Shown here: in pieces, positions 1-10,277 of the stretch | Numbering within the stretch: position 1 is the first letter of the stretch | How the letters are laid out: every line of letters starts with the position of its first letter | Source of the DNA: Ascarosepion bandense | Taxonomy: Eukaryota > Mollusca > Cephalopoda > Sepiida > Sepiidae | NCBI GenBank assembly: GCA_037127315.1 | Contig: JBBBDQ010000398.1 | Coordinates: 5,643,501 to 5,707,500 of the forward strand | Length of the DNA: 64,000 nt | Direction: 5' to 3' | The notes under the pieces: generated by a model | Told to the model about the DNA's origin: nothing | Database searches by the model: none | Seen by the model: only the letters and a program-made list of their open reading frames with translations | Made by a program: the position numbers and the translations under genes

Positions 1-49
1 AGCCAGTCATGATGGCACTAGCCGTGTATCACATATGACACTTTAATGA

Positions 50-702
50 CTGGTTAGAGACCCTAATCCATAAGTATCTCACATCACACGGCCTTCTATC
101 CGATAAGCCATATGCCTTTTGTTTCTCTCGGTAAACTGCGGAAAGATTAAAGCGAGCTTTAGAATGGAGAAACTCAGGATATTGCTTTGAACATTTGGAA
201 AGCATTCGGTGGGAATGACAAACCGATTTTCTTCACAAGTTGAAAATTTATGGTGACGCTGGACAAATTTTTGAATTGAATCTTTTATCAAATTGTGAAA
301 TGAACGTTATTTTGAATAGCCACTCTTCCAGAACTTTTTGTACTAAGGCAGGTGTCCACCGGGTATCTATCCTTCGTTCTGCTTGGTATTTATGCTGATG
401 ACACAAATATTTCACGTGTCTTGATAGTAAGTCTGATCAGTTCGATAAGGTCAAATTGGCGGCTGATATCAATAATGATATCATGTCTGTTGTTTACTGT
501 GGCAAATAATGGCTTATTACGATAGAAAAACAAAACTGCTCTCTATTATTAATCTGAGGAACCATTTTCTGACTTCCATAAGCATGGAGGATGCTAATAT
601 TCTCGAAGACATGAAGTGGAAATATTATATTGAATCTATTGCTGCTTCGAAAGTTTGCTCATACCGTCGTGCTAAACAAGTTTTCTCTCCAGAATATATC
701 TA
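50..702 (+). pseudogene. LINE-A (jockey-like) reverse transcriptase fragment
   Basis: Broken reverse transcriptase of a non-LTR retrotransposon. Readable pieces in order are a HKYLTSHGLLSDK-type segment near 75-110, the catalytic motif GIYADDTN at 385-411 with both aspartates kept, a VNW-like segment reduced to stops near 490-510, and a KWKYYIESIAASKV segment near 615-660 that precedes the conserved LCRARQVFSPESI block. The distance from the first motif to YADD is shorter than in the related copy at 62560-63890, so the palm domain has lost sequence. Frameshifts and stops interrupt it throughout. It ends abruptly at Element-H. Family assignment rests on recognisable protein motifs and on the better copies elsewhere in the window. 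Confidence 0.75.
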
Positions 703-729
703 ATCTAAACTTATTTATAAATGGAAATT

Positions 730-732
<3 letters not shown>

Positions 733-782
<50 letters not shown>

Positions 783-790
783 ATGTGTGT
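733..790. repeat. (GT)n microsatellite
   Basis: About 58 bp of TG dinucleotides with a few interruptions. It sits at the edge of Element-H. Confidence 0.95.
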
Positions 791-1049
791 GTCCGTTACC
801 TATAGACTCCGAAATGGCAGAACCGGTTTTCTTGAAAGTTTACACAGTTGTACTATAAGCGTCTGCGAGTGTGCTTAGCTAGGTTTTGTGTTGAGGTACC
901 CCCGATAAATACCGAAAATCGATAATCGAAAAAATGGGGTTATAGAAGGAGTGGTCCGATTTTAATCAAATTTGATACACTCATAGACAAAGACATAAGA
1001 AACGATATTCAGAAGTTTCAAGGTTGAAGTTCTTACAATAGTGAAGAAA

Positions 1050-1054
<5 letters not shown>

Positions 1055-1097
<43 letters not shown>
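1055..1097. repeat. (TA)n microsatellite
   Basis: Uninterrupted TA run of about 42 bp in the middle of Element-H copy 1. Confidence 0.95.
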
Positions 1098-1100
<3 letters not shown>

Positions 1101-1435
1101 GCAAGATGTGTGTGTGTGTGTCTGTTTATCTGTCTGTATGTCCTTTATACAAATCCACAATTTTTATCCGATTCTCCCCAAACTTCACACAAATATTCTT
1201 TAGGCTGAGTCTGAGCTCCAGGACCATGGATTAGTTTTAAAGCTTTCATTACACCCGAGCAACCCCGCGCTATACTGCTAGTCTTTTATATCTATAGATT
1301 TATCCATTTCAAAAACTAAGCATGATAATGAAAAACTAAAGAAATGCAATTAGTAAACAAGAGTTTTGGATTACTATATTGTGCACATCCTTTCATATGA
1401 AAGTGAATGTATTTGTCTATACTTCTTGTATCGCA

Positions 1436-1555
1436 CATGAAATGAGCATTATATGCCCCATTGATCGATAGGTTTCGGTTCAAAATTCCTTGGACCTGAA
1501 GAAAGCTGGAGCGTACAACGGTTGAAAAGAAGTGAACGTTGGACAATTTCTAGTG
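1436..1555 (+). repeat. PLE-like end fragment, copy 1
   Basis: Shares a block with 35918-36050: a GGTTCGGAATTC-like segment, then CTGAAGAA, then CTGGAGCGTACAA, then a GAAA-containing segment. The CTGAAGA at 1496-1502 and GAAA at 1524-1527 form one of the hammerhead-like motifs of this window. Family name is tentative. Confidence 0.4.
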
Positions 1556-1745
1556 TAGTAATGGATAGCGGCTTGGATTGTAAAATTGAAGAGTTGACTT
1601 CAAATTCCAATCGGATTCATTACATTCACTTACGTGCTAATACCCTTGGGAAAAGTATGAATTCATTTCTTCTCCCTAAGCTATTGCATATAATAGCAGG
1701 ACAGACTGGGTCCTATAGCTTTGCTTCGCAACCAGTCTAAGATAA
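1556..1745 (+). mobile_element. SINE-1 fragment (degenerate)
   Basis: Decayed copy of the tRNA-derived SINE. It keeps the ATGGATAGCGGCTTGG start region, TTACATTCACTTACGTGC, CCCTTGGGAAAAGTATGAAT and the AGGACAGACTGGGTCCTATAG core, and stops after CAACCAGTCTA. The 3' third is missing. Confidence 0.7.
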
Positions 1746-1845
1746 GGGAAACTCCGTCAGGCTGTTATATATGTTCTGCATCAGTTTGGCATATGTAGCA
1801 AAGCAATTCAATATACGTTTGTTTCATAACCTGCAAACCAATACG

Positions 1846-1898
1846 GATATATATATAATATAATATAATATAATATAATATAATATAATATAATATAT
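1846..1898. repeat. (TAATA)n microsatellite
   Basis: About nine AATAT pentamers preceded by a short TA run. Confidence 0.95.
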
Positions 1899-2529
1899 TC
1901 AGTTCTGCAATGTGACGATTGCGTGTACAGGGATAGTCAGAGGAAGCATGAACATACGAGGGAGTAACACCTGGAATTGTCTTTTCTTTAGTTTCTACTC
2001 TCATATTTGTCTTTCTCTCAACCCGGGAAAATCCGGTTTTATATATACGTTCATGCTCTGTCGAGCTTCACCCAATTACGTCCTTCCAGGGCAGGCCTAA
2101 TCAACAATTGTTGTCTTTGGCCAGTTACATTTTGAGGTAATCACGTTATTGTTTATTTCATTGTTTCAATTTTTTTCCAATTTTGACACGCTGACGCAAC
2201 GCTTGTTTATTTTACTATTTCTGACAACCATTAAATTAATTAAATTATATTCTATTGTTTATATTTCGTGATCTCGAAAACAGGTTTTGTTGACACAATA
2301 CACTGTTTAATATATTTTTTTGTTGCATTCCATCTTCGTCTAAAAATCATCACGTGTTCTTTTTCGTCACGGACAGTAATATTTTTTTTCAAGTTCAAGT
2401 TGGTCCCGAGAATATATAACACATATGATCTGTTTTTTTGTTTTGTTTTTTTTTGTTTTTGCTATATATCTAGATATTCTTGATAAAATTTAAAGAAGGG
2501 TCAGCAACATTATTGTTCTTGGCCTGGAT
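1899..2529. other. Unassigned AT-rich stretch
   Basis: No recognisable gene or repeat. It holds only short open frames and a T-rich run near 2430-2460. Confidence 0.5.
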
Positions 2530-2830
2530 TTAAGCTTCAGTCATGTTTCCACTGATGTAAGGTTGCTTCCTTCTGCCTTTTTTTAAGAACTTTTATGGTA
2601 ATTTTCCGATGACCTCTTCGGTATGGTGTCTATACTTGATAATATTTAAGCGCTGTACAAGATCTCATCAATTTACAGTTGAATTGGCTAGATGTAACCG
2701 TAAGGTCTCTGCTAACAGTTTCATTATCGCAGTTATTTGTAGAACTCTCTTCCGGTTCCATACTTTCAGACAAACTTTGATTTTCGAAAATTTAAATGTT
2801 TGTTTTATAAGTATTCCACACCGAAAAAAA
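2530..2830 (+). pseudogene. LINE-A reverse transcriptase C-terminal remnant (highly diverged)
   Basis: Matches the C-terminal block of LINE-A at protein level. SHQFTVELARCNRKVSANSF near 2657-2720 corresponds to SHPFTVKQIRCNRKFYSNSF of the intact copy at 23014-23523. It is followed by a weak SRTSRLWNSLP counterpart and by NLNVCF for the NLQEFKC segment. Several frameshifts. It is one of the oldest LINE-A copies in the window. Confidence 0.55.
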
Positions 2831-3141
2831 ACTTGTTTTTCGGTAATTTTACTGTTCTTAGGGGTTAGATAAATGTGATTAAAATGCTTTAGCTTTAAAT
2901 AAAGTGTTGGCAACCCGTAAAAAACAAATCAATCATTCCGCGCAATTTTGGCTACTACTATTTCAAGAAATTTTTATTGTAGTCTTATAAATGGTTTATA
3001 AATATTTGAATGTTAGACACGTTCTTCATTCCCAATCAGGTCACGGAGATTATATCATGATCGTGTTTTTAGTTGATGGTGTTAAAGCTATTTTTAATAT
3101 GATTAATGCTTTAATCATTTTTTGAAGTTCGAGGTGTTTTC

Positions 3142-3444
3142 AACTAATAAGTTTCTTTTCTCTCAATTCCCGCCTGTGGAATTCTCTTCCACATGATTGC
3201 TTCCCCGACAGCTACAATCTCCAAGAGTTTAAATGTAAGGTCCACAGACACATCTTAACACACTAACTAGCATCCATTCTCTCAAACACTCTTCCCATCT
3301 GCCTAACACTCAGCCTTGGTATCCTTACCCTTCTATCACTCTCCTTCTGATATTTCCTATATCTAACCTGTCTTTCTCTTCACCTTCCCCTATATAACCC
3401 CCTGCGCAATAGTGGCAGTGGAATGCCTTGCTTGGGGTGAAATG

Positions 3445-3447
<3 letters not shown>
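3142..3447 (+). mobile_element. LINE-A 3' end, 5'-truncated
   Basis: Starts inside the coding part (RLWNSLPHDCFPDSYNLQ-like, about 3170-3260) and runs through the whole 3' UTR to the family terminus at 3420-3447, GCCTTGCTTGGGGTGAAAT. The truncation at the 5' side is the usual product of incomplete target-primed reverse transcription. The 3' end passes directly into a long TA microsatellite. Confidence 0.85.
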
Positions 3448-3504
<57 letters not shown>

Positions 3505-3520
3505 ATATATATATATATAT
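3448..3520. repeat. (TA)n microsatellite at a LINE 3' end
   Basis: TA repeats broken once by GTATGTA. It begins exactly at the LINE-A 3' terminus, so it probably grew from the element's tail. Confidence 0.95.
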
Positions 3521-4895
3521 GTCGAAATAGGTAGATAACTTAATAATGCGAGGTTTGCATGGGTGTGAGCGAGATTTTTTTCTTTATATCATTGTGTGGG
3601 CCATGAAATGTAACAAAAGGAACCAAAGAATATTGTGTTGACTGAACTAAATCGTAATGTTTGATTCTTTCTAAAACACGTTCTCATCTCGATATAAAAA
3701 GAAAGAGAGTTGGGGACAATAATAGATAAAAAAAAATTAGGACTCTGCTGAGGCAAAATATTCAAATAAATGTTTATTAATGATTGATATTCCTTGAATT
3801 ATAAAAAGCACATTATATTCTGGGAAAGACAAAAACAAAAAACGCAAAAAGAAAATAAAGAGAGAATGCGAAAGTCTATTTACTGAGTCCACATTTTCAA
3901 ATTTATTCAGGAAATGTCTTCAAAATTGGTATTCGTCTTTATGGAAAATTCCATGTTCTCAAAGAATTCATTTTTTGAAATGCCGTATTGTTGTTTTCAA
4001 TTTTTCAATGGTGAATTGTTACGAATAATTTCTCAACTTTTGGTATTTTATTTCTTTTATTGAATGATTACATTTGTTTTTTTTTTCTTTCTTGAATTTC
4101 TTTTTATGAACAACATTATTCCATGCAGACGTGTTGACTTGTCATCTTCATTATTTGAGAAGGGAAAAGATATGATTATAGAATTTTTTTTCTTATTTAA
4201 ATTTGACTCTATGATCCTTACAATCTGAAGAAGCGTGTGTTCTCATTCTAAATGCTCATTTAACGTTTCTTTATTTCTCATTTCAAGGAGACGTTCGTCT
4301 TTTCGATACAAATTCCTGTGTCATACCAATTAAAAAACAATAAACAGCTGACGAGATTTTCCTTTAATAAAAATAATTGCGTAAAAAGCCGTTACGTAAT
4401 TTACAACTAAAAATTTATGCAAAATTTTTTAAAAAAACTAGTAGGCGTCAGTAACGTCATCGTTTCAAAAACTGATAAGAAGCAAGAATTTATCTCTGCT
4501 GTATAACATCATTGTTTATTCACCTCCTGATGCCATTCATAGAGAGTGGGTGAGTAGCCTTAATGATTTTTCAAACGTAGATTGGAAAATTTCGTGAGTA
4601 TGCAACTTTATTTTTCCACTTTCAGGTGGGTGCTTATATATCCCCCTGTAATAGGCCATCCAATGCCTTTCTCTGCAAAGCGTAGATGCGTCTAAATTCT
4701 TTTTTGCAATTAGGGAGGAGCCAGATAGATCTAATGAAGGCGCGGATCTGCACAAGGTATATCACGTCTACAGTCTGGCGTACTTGGCTTCTCTGGAGGA
4801 TGCTGAGTGTAATATCTCTTTTGGAATCAATTTGGCCGAGGCCCATTTTACTCATACTTAAATAGCACGATTTGCTTAATCAGAGGTGTTTGTTT
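3521..4895. other. Unassigned stretch with one compositionally distinct block
   Basis: Mostly AT-rich sequence with no recognised repeat. The part from 4500 to 4860 is less AT-rich and contains overlapping minus-strand frames of 72-73 codons (4537-4755 and 4634-4855). I do not recognise either product and see no clear splice signals. They could be decayed transposon sequence or an exon of an unknown gene. Confidence 0.4.
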
Positions 4896-5790
4896 TTAAT
4901 CGTATAGCCCCGAGCAAGGCGGTAACGCCACTGATGTGCAGGGGGCTACATAAGCGTAAAAAGATTAGGTAGTAGAGCTTGAAGAGAAAGACGAACCAGT
5001 TAGAAAGGAGCAAAGAGAAGAATGGGAATACAGATGTTATGACAGTTGCAAAGGTGGAGAGAAAGGAAATAATATACAGGGTGATGAGGAAAGAATTAGT
5101 GTCAAGTGGTTAAGAGATGTGTATTGACATTGCATTTAAATTTCTGGAGGTTGTAGTCGTCAGGAAAGCAAGAATATGGAAGCGAGTTCCACAGGTGGGA
5201 AGTGCGAGACAAGAAGCTGCAGGAGTAAAATTGTCGTCTGCATATGGTTGATCGAAATGTGAATGGGTGAGACCCAGTTGCCAGTCTGGTTGCACGAGTA
5301 AACACCTGTTGCTGAGGCACGAGTGACTTAAGTTCCTTAAAGCAGAAGCCATGAAAGTATTTATAGAACAGACAAAGGAAAGCCACATCCCGTCGGTGGG
5401 GAAGTGACTGGAGTCGAGTCGCCAAGTAGGTACCTATCACAATACTGATTCTCTTTTGGAGCCTTCCAGGAACACTGAGATGAACAGCAGGGGCACCTAA
5501 CCATGTATGGCAGCAGTACTCCATGCACGGACGAATGGTTTATTTGTATATATGCAGGATTGATTCAGGCAAGAAAAACATTCTAGCCCGACACTATGAC
5601 CCAACCTTCCTAGCAGTGGATTTAGCTATTGACTCAATGTAGTGGTTCCACTTGAGATCCGAGCAGAGGTTAAGGCAGAGAATGCGCAGTGTATTGCTCT
5701 CAGGGAGACTCGCTTGGCCCATGCTTATTGGAGGCAGGAGAGGTTTCCTGTCATGATTGACAGACAGCAGCTTGCTCTTAGACGCATATG
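4896..5790 (-). pseudogene. LINE-A copy: RT C-terminus and 3' UTR
   Basis: Reads leftwards. An open frame of 140 codons (5524 to 5102) covers the C-terminal, thumb-like end of the reverse transcriptase: EYCCHTWLGAP, LQKRISIVIGTYLATRLQSL, HRRDVAFLCLFYKYFHGFC, RLATGSHPF, WNSLPYSCFPDDYNLQKFKC and a terminal VNTHLLTT. Upstream coding remnants extend to about 5790 with stops. The 3' UTR and family terminus lie at 4896-5100. The catalytic palm with YADD is absent, so it cannot encode an active enzyme. Product if expressed: a truncated cytoplasmic ribonucleoprotein component only. Confidence 0.85.
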
Positions 5791-6713
5791 ATTTTCCTCG
5801 GAAAAAATGTTCATGTTGTGAGTTGAAAATTTAAATTCTGAGAATAGATATCAGACAATTTGATAAAATAATCTGGAATAAAATGTTATATGAATTTTTA
5901 TATGATAGAAAACATTATACTTGATAGATAAAATTTCAGCCTTTCGTCTCCTTCGTGTGAATGTGTAGTTACATCAATGTAAATATTCCCTTTATTCTGA
6001 TGAAGTCTTAAAGACAGAAAAGTGTCACGCGAAAAACATTTACCACGTTGCCACTAAATTCCAAACAGAATAATCAGTAAAATCTTTTTGGAAAATCAAT
6101 AAATACTCCATATTTTCCTGTTAAACGAGACATTTTATAAGAGAAGGAGATTCAATTCATGTATGAACAGAATATTTTGTGACACAAAAATCTTTCGTCA
6201 TGAGATAATTTTCATGCGATTCTCGAAGACAGATCAGTTCTATTTTGCTAAATATTTCCAGACGTTATTTAAATTAGCAAATCTACAGAAAGAAATCGTG
6301 CCGAGAAGATAAATTTTTGATTGATATAGAAAATAAACAGACAAGTCGAGGAAAACTTTCCAGAAAAGACAACGTTCTAAACATCATGCTAGGTTCGAAC
6401 GCAGACTACTAATTTTGAGGAAAAAGAAAAAGACAAATTTAGTTTAAAAAAAAGGAACACGACTAGCTGAACGAAGGCTAGATATATAATAAGGATAAAG
6501 TATAAATATGTATAAATATGTATAAACAAGACAGAGGTCATATTTTTCGAAAGATTCGAACATTTAGAACTCTACCTGCGACTTACAATCGGACAAATCA
6601 AATTATATATGGTTCAAGCAGGTCCTAATAGACTGTATAAATAAGCTTTAGGAATATGACTATTCATAAAAAGCCGACAATATTCTACATAATTTCTTTA
6701 CTTTTTTATTCAA

Positions 6714-6714
<1 letters not shown>
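5791..6714. other. Unassigned AT-rich stretch with a hammerhead-like motif
   Basis: No gene recognised. At 5997-6021 a CTGATGA is followed by GTCT-TAA-AGAC (a 4-bp stem) and GAAA, the spacing of a hammerhead ribozyme core. A short direct repeat ATAAATATGTATAAATATG lies near 6505-6523. Confidence 0.4.

Positions 6715-6746
<32 letters not shown>
6715..6746. repeat. (TA)n microsatellite
   Basis: About 30 bp of TA immediately before Element-H copy 2. Confidence 0.95.
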
Positions 6747-6747
<1 letters not shown>

Positions 6748-7197
6748 TAGCAGTATAGCCCGGCGTTGCTCGGGTGTAATGAAAGCTTTAAAACTAATCC
6801 ATGGTCCTGGAGCTCAGACTCTTTGGACGTTGGCACAAAAGACTAAAAAGCAATAGTTGTTTCCAGTTAAAGCGAAACCGTAGACTGAAAGAAAAATGAA
6901 TGGATGTAAGTCAGATTTTGATTTCTTGGTATCGATACAAAATAAGTTTTTTTCGTCGTAAGCTGAATTTTGAAGCCTAAATAAGTCCTTCTATAAACCG
7001 ATTTTTTCGATTATCGATTTTCGATATTTATTGGGGGTACCTCGACACAAAACCTAGCTAAGAACACTCGCAAACGCTTATAGTACAACGGTGTAAATTT
7101 TCAAGAAAATCGGTTCAGCCGTTTCGGAGTCTATATGTAATGGACACACACACACACATAAACACACAGACAACGTTCCATTTATAAATAAATTTAG

Positions 7198-7199
<2 letters not shown>
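6747..7199 (+). repeat. Element-H copy 2 (best-defined copy)
   Basis: Begins CTAGCAGTATAGCCCGGCG. The start CCCGGCGTTGCTCGGG can fold into a small hairpin. It continues through GGTCCTGGAGCTCAG, an internal ATCGATTTTCGATATT stretch, CGTTTCGGAGTCTAT and ends CATTTATAAATAAATTTAGA. Both flanks are TA microsatellites, which fits insertion into, or generation of, TA tracts. About 450 bp; no conserved reading frame. Confidence 0.75.

Positions 7200-7236
<37 letters not shown>
7200..7236. repeat. (TA)n microsatellite
   Basis: About 36 bp of TA following Element-H copy 2. Confidence 0.95.
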
Positions 7237-7239
<3 letters not shown>

Positions 7240-7380
7240 CATGAATAAGTATACAACGAATAACGGAAAATCTCTTTACTCTAACGATTCATTTTAATAG
7301 GCTTCTTCAGAGACTTGTAAAGACGAAGAATATTAAATTTCTTTGTAAATTTAAAAAAAAATATTTTTATATCTTGTCGG
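7237..7380 (-). repeat. PLE-like end fragment
   Basis: On the minus strand: CTCTGAAGAAGCCTATTAAA followed by ATGAATCG, then a GATTTTCCGTTATTC segment running into a TA tract. The layout matches the arms of the foldback at 41153-41702. The terminal GAAAC of the motif is mutated here. Confidence 0.4.
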
Positions 7381-7496
7381 ATTTCAATCCATATATTCAA
7401 TTCATAATCCACATACAAACCTGTTTCGCTGTATCATAGCTCATCTGTGTGGCTAGACTTCCACTTGCTTCCAGCCGGAATCGAAACTCGACCGAT
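7381..7496 (-). mobile_element. SINE-2 copy
   Basis: Minus-strand reading gives TCGGTCGAGTTTCGATTCCG, a B-box-like tRNA promoter element, then AAGTCTAGCCACACAGATGA, then CAGCGAAACAGG and TGTATGTGGATTATGAA. The same order occurs at 15020-15166 and, as a tail only, at 55076-55143. It sits at the truncated end of the mariner pseudogene, and the last codons of that transposase frame (SSFDSGWKQVEV) are SINE sequence. Confidence 0.65.
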
Positions 7497-8480
7497 AGGG
7501 TGGATGCGAAAGCATTTCGAAGTGCGATTCATGTACTTTTGCTATCGTTACGAATGATTTGTGACACTGTGCGCTGTCTTGGTGAAAGATGACTTTTTCT
7601 TCTTCATTTGTAGACTTTTTGGAGATTTCTTCTTTCAAACGCACCACTAATACTATATAATATTCGCTATGGATGTTTTTTACTTTCTAAAGGTAATCGA
7701 TGAACAAAATTCTTTGCCCCTCCCAAAATACAGAGGCCGAACTCTTGCCTGCTTATGTTTGCGTTTTGGTCGCCTTGTACGGTTTTCACCTGCTGCTATC
7801 CAATCAGCTGACTGCTGATATGACTTCGGAATGAAGTCGTGGATCCATGTTTTATCCATTGTCCCATATATACACAAAAACTACATGTTGCGTTGAAACA
7901 GTTGCAAACAACACTCTGAATAGTCGACGCGTTGTTTTTGATCGACTGTGAGTAAGCAAGGCACCCATTTTGAACACAAATTTCTCATCGACAAATGTTC
8001 ATGCACAACCTTTTGATACCTTCAACTTCTCTGCTATCTCACGCAATTTTAATTTACGACTGAACAAAAGGAGTTTGTGAATTTTTTTGGTGTTTTCTGG
8101 GACAACTGCCGATTTGGGACGATCTGAACGTTCAGCGGTATTTGTGTGTGTACGACATCGTTTAAAGTCATCTGACCACCTCTTAACCGTTGTTGCTGAC
8201 GGAGTAGAGTCCAGATAACACTTATCAAAGTATTGCTTTGTTTAATCAGTTCTTTCCCATGAGAAAGCAATGCGTTATCAACAAACTTCAGATTTTTCCA
8301 CTGTTTTGAAAATTTGCAACAGTAAATTCACTTAAATAACTAATTTGTACACTAATAATCCGATTGAGCCCAAATTTTGTCACGTGCCATTTGAAGGTTA
8401 CGACTTCATAAAATTTATGGATCTTTATTAGTAGCACCACCTATATGTCAGGCCCGAGACTTATTGAGTGATGTGTTATT
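7497..8480 (-). pseudogene. mariner transposase pseudogene
   Basis: Three broken frames on the minus strand give a mariner-family (IS630/Tc1-mariner) transposase. The order is an N-terminal helix-turn-helix piece with RPKSAVVPENTKKIHKLL near 8050-8160, a central DETWIH-like piece (TMDKTWIHDFIPKS, near 7810-7877, catalytic aspartate changed to lysine in DKTW), and a C-terminal piece KVIFHQDSAQCHKS near 7555-7605, which contains the second catalytic aspartate (HQD). The expected ending PPYSPDLAPSDYW with the third catalytic residue is lost where SINE-2 begins. The region 8290-8480 resembles a mariner 5' leader. Frameshifted and inactive. Confidence 0.85.
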
Positions 8481-8579
8481 CTGCTAGTGACCTCTTCCAA
8501 GGAAAGAAATCCTAAGACCGTTAATGTTTGAATTCAGCCATTTTCGCCTTAAGTTAAAACTTAGTAATTTTATATATCC

Positions 8580-8760
8580 AAATGTATAAGGAACGAAGAA
8601 AATATTAACAACGTTCAAAACATTAATTCAAAACAGTGCTCAATATAGAAATAGATCTGAGTATTTATGATAAATCAGTCAGCAAATACTATTTTTTAAA
8701 TAGCGTTAACTGCCTGATGAAACATCGCTGCTTCAATGTAGAAACAGAATAGACCCTCGT
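8580..8760 (+). repeat. PLE-like end fragment with hammerhead-like core
   Basis: 8590-8675 matches 39395-39485 (AACGTTCAAAACATT, then TGCTCAATATA). At 8714-8745 CTGATGA is followed by an ACAT...ATGT stem and GAAAC. Confidence 0.5.
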
Positions 8761-8831
8761 CTCGAGTTGAGAATCTTTTATTTGAAATATTGTTAAAGTA
8801 AGTCTTTTTTTTATTCTAAGCTTTTCATGTT

Positions 8832-8880
8832 AAAAAAAAGAGTTAAAGAAAATCAATTGTTTTCTTTAACTCTTTTTTTT
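8832..8880. repeat. Perfect 21-bp inverted repeat (hairpin)
   Basis: Left arm 8832-8852 (A8, GAGTTAAAG, A4), loop TCAATTG at 8853-8859, right arm 8860-8880 as its exact complement. It would form a 21-bp stem with a 7-nt loop in either DNA or RNA. Confidence 0.9.
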
Positions 8881-8935
8881 TATTTTAGCAGAAATCTCTT
8901 GACTGAACTTTTACTACCATGTTTTTTTTTTCTTT

Positions 8936-9590
8936 CTTTCAGTTGGGGTAGATAGATCTATCTATCGCCCGGTTCACACTCCACCCACGTCTATTGAATA
9001 GGTTAAGAGGCTCATCCCTTGTTCCCTGTTTAGGATGTAGTTTCCGGCTTTCTCTTTTCCAATCTTCTCACTTTGGTTTCTTATTTTTTTTCAATTGGAG
9101 TAGATAGATCTATCTATCGCCCGGTTCACACTCCACCCACGTCTTTTGAACAGGTTAAGATGCTCATCCCTTGTTCCCTGTTTAGGATGTAGTTTCCGGC
9201 TTTCTCTTTTCCAATCTTCTCATTTTGGTTTCTTATTTTTTTTCAATTGGAGTAGATAGATCTATCTATCGCCCGGGTCACACTCCACCCACGTCTATTG
9301 AACGGGTTAAGAGGCTCATCCCTTGTTCCCTGTTTGGGATGTGGTTTCCGCCTTTCTCTTTTCCAATCTTCTCATTTTGGTTTCTTTTTTTTTCAATTGG
9401 AGTAGATAGATCTATCTATCGTCCGATTCACACTCCACCCACGTCTATTGAACAGGTTATGAGGCTCATCCCTTGTTCCCTGTTCTGGATGTGGTTACCG
9501 GCTTTCTCTTTTACAATCTTTTCACTATTACGTATCCCCCTGTACATCAGTGGCGTTACCGCCTTGCTCGGGGTGATACGATTAAAAAAG
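8936..9590 (+). mobile_element. LINE-A 3' UTR with four 150-bp tandem units
   Basis: Units start at 8943, 9095, 9247 and 9397 (spacing 152, 152 and 150 bp). Each contains TTGGAGTAGATAGATCTATC, a CACTCCACCCACGTCT block, CATCCCTTGTTCCCTG and a pyrimidine-rich end. The array ends with CAGTGGCGTTACCGCCTTGC and GGGGTGATACGATTAAAA, the LINE-A terminus, so the repeats are a 3' UTR minisatellite of that family. The open frames running through it (for example 9225-9629) are repeat artefacts. Confidence 0.85.
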
Positions 9591-9904
9591 AAATATAGTA
9601 ATAACTCAATACTACCACATCTTTCATGATACCTATACAACGAATGCGCAATAAAAAATTTACTAACCCATAATCTACAGAAATGTTTAAAGAAAATTTG
9701 GGTCAAAAATACAAAAATACTATATAAATTCAAATTATAGAAAAACAACTCACTATAAAAGGGGTACTATATATCAAAAAAGTATTTCCTACCAGCAACC
9801 AATCATTATATAACGTTATATATTTCCTGATCGCGCGTGGCTCTGGCTAGCTTTTAAAGAACGATTTCCTAAAATACAACATAAATAAAGTTATCGTCCA
9901 CCCA
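9591..9904. other. Unassigned AT-rich stretch
   Basis: Separates two arrays of the same LINE-A 3' UTR. Nothing recognisable in it. Confidence 0.5.
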
Positions 9905-10277
9905 ATCTTTTCACTCTCTTATTTTTTTTTCAATTGGAGTAGATAGACTAAACTATCGCCCGGTTCACACTCCACCCACATCTATTGAACAGGTGAACAG
10001 GCTCATCCCTTGTTTCTTGTTTAGGATGCGGTTTCCGGTTTTCTCTTTTCCAATCTTTTCACTCTCTTTTATTTTTTTGTTTTTTTCAATTGGAGTGGAT
10101 AGACTAATCTATCGCCCGGTTCACACTCCACCCTCGTCTTTTGAACAGCTGAAGAGGCCCATCCCTTGTTCCCTGTCTAGGATGTGGTTTCCGGTTTTCT
10201 CTTTTCCATTCTTTTTACCCTTACGTAGCCTCCTGCGCATCAGTGGCGTTATCGCCTTGCTTGGGGTGATATGATTA
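9905..10277 (+). mobile_element. LINE-A 3' UTR with two tandem units
   Basis: Units start at 9934 and 10090 and carry the same blocks as the 8936-9590 array. It ends CAGTGGCGTTATCGCCTTGC, GGGGTGATATGATT and an A tail. Probably a second insertion, or a duplication of the first with a divergent spacer. Confidence 0.85.

Larger units (their letters stand above)
703..1282 (-). repeat. Element-H copy 1
   Basis: Reverse-strand copy of a dispersed repeat also present at 6747-7199 and 25890-26612. On the minus strand it begins CTAGCAGTATAGCGCGGGG, carries the shared segment about the ATGGTCCTGGAGCTCAGACT block, a TCGATTATCGATTTTCG-type stretch, and ends in an ATAAATAAGTTTAGAT tail. No open frame is conserved between copies, so it is probably non-autonomous. 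A (GT)n tract (733-790) and a (TA)n tract (1055-1097) sit inside it. Confidence 0.75.

Noticed and set aside
4634..4855. Minus-strand 73-codon frame as a gene
   Set aside because: No recognisable homology, no splice or promoter support, and an overlapping frame is equally open. Left as an unassigned note.
5997..6021. Calling this site a confirmed hammerhead ribozyme
   Set aside because: The core and stem II fit, but stem I, stem III and the cleavage nucleotide could not be established by eye. Kept as a finding, not as an ncRNA feature.
9225..10274. Forward frames of 93-134 codons near 9.2-10.3 kb
   Set aside because: They lie in tandem 3' UTR units of LINE-A, and similar frames appear wherever the unit repeats.
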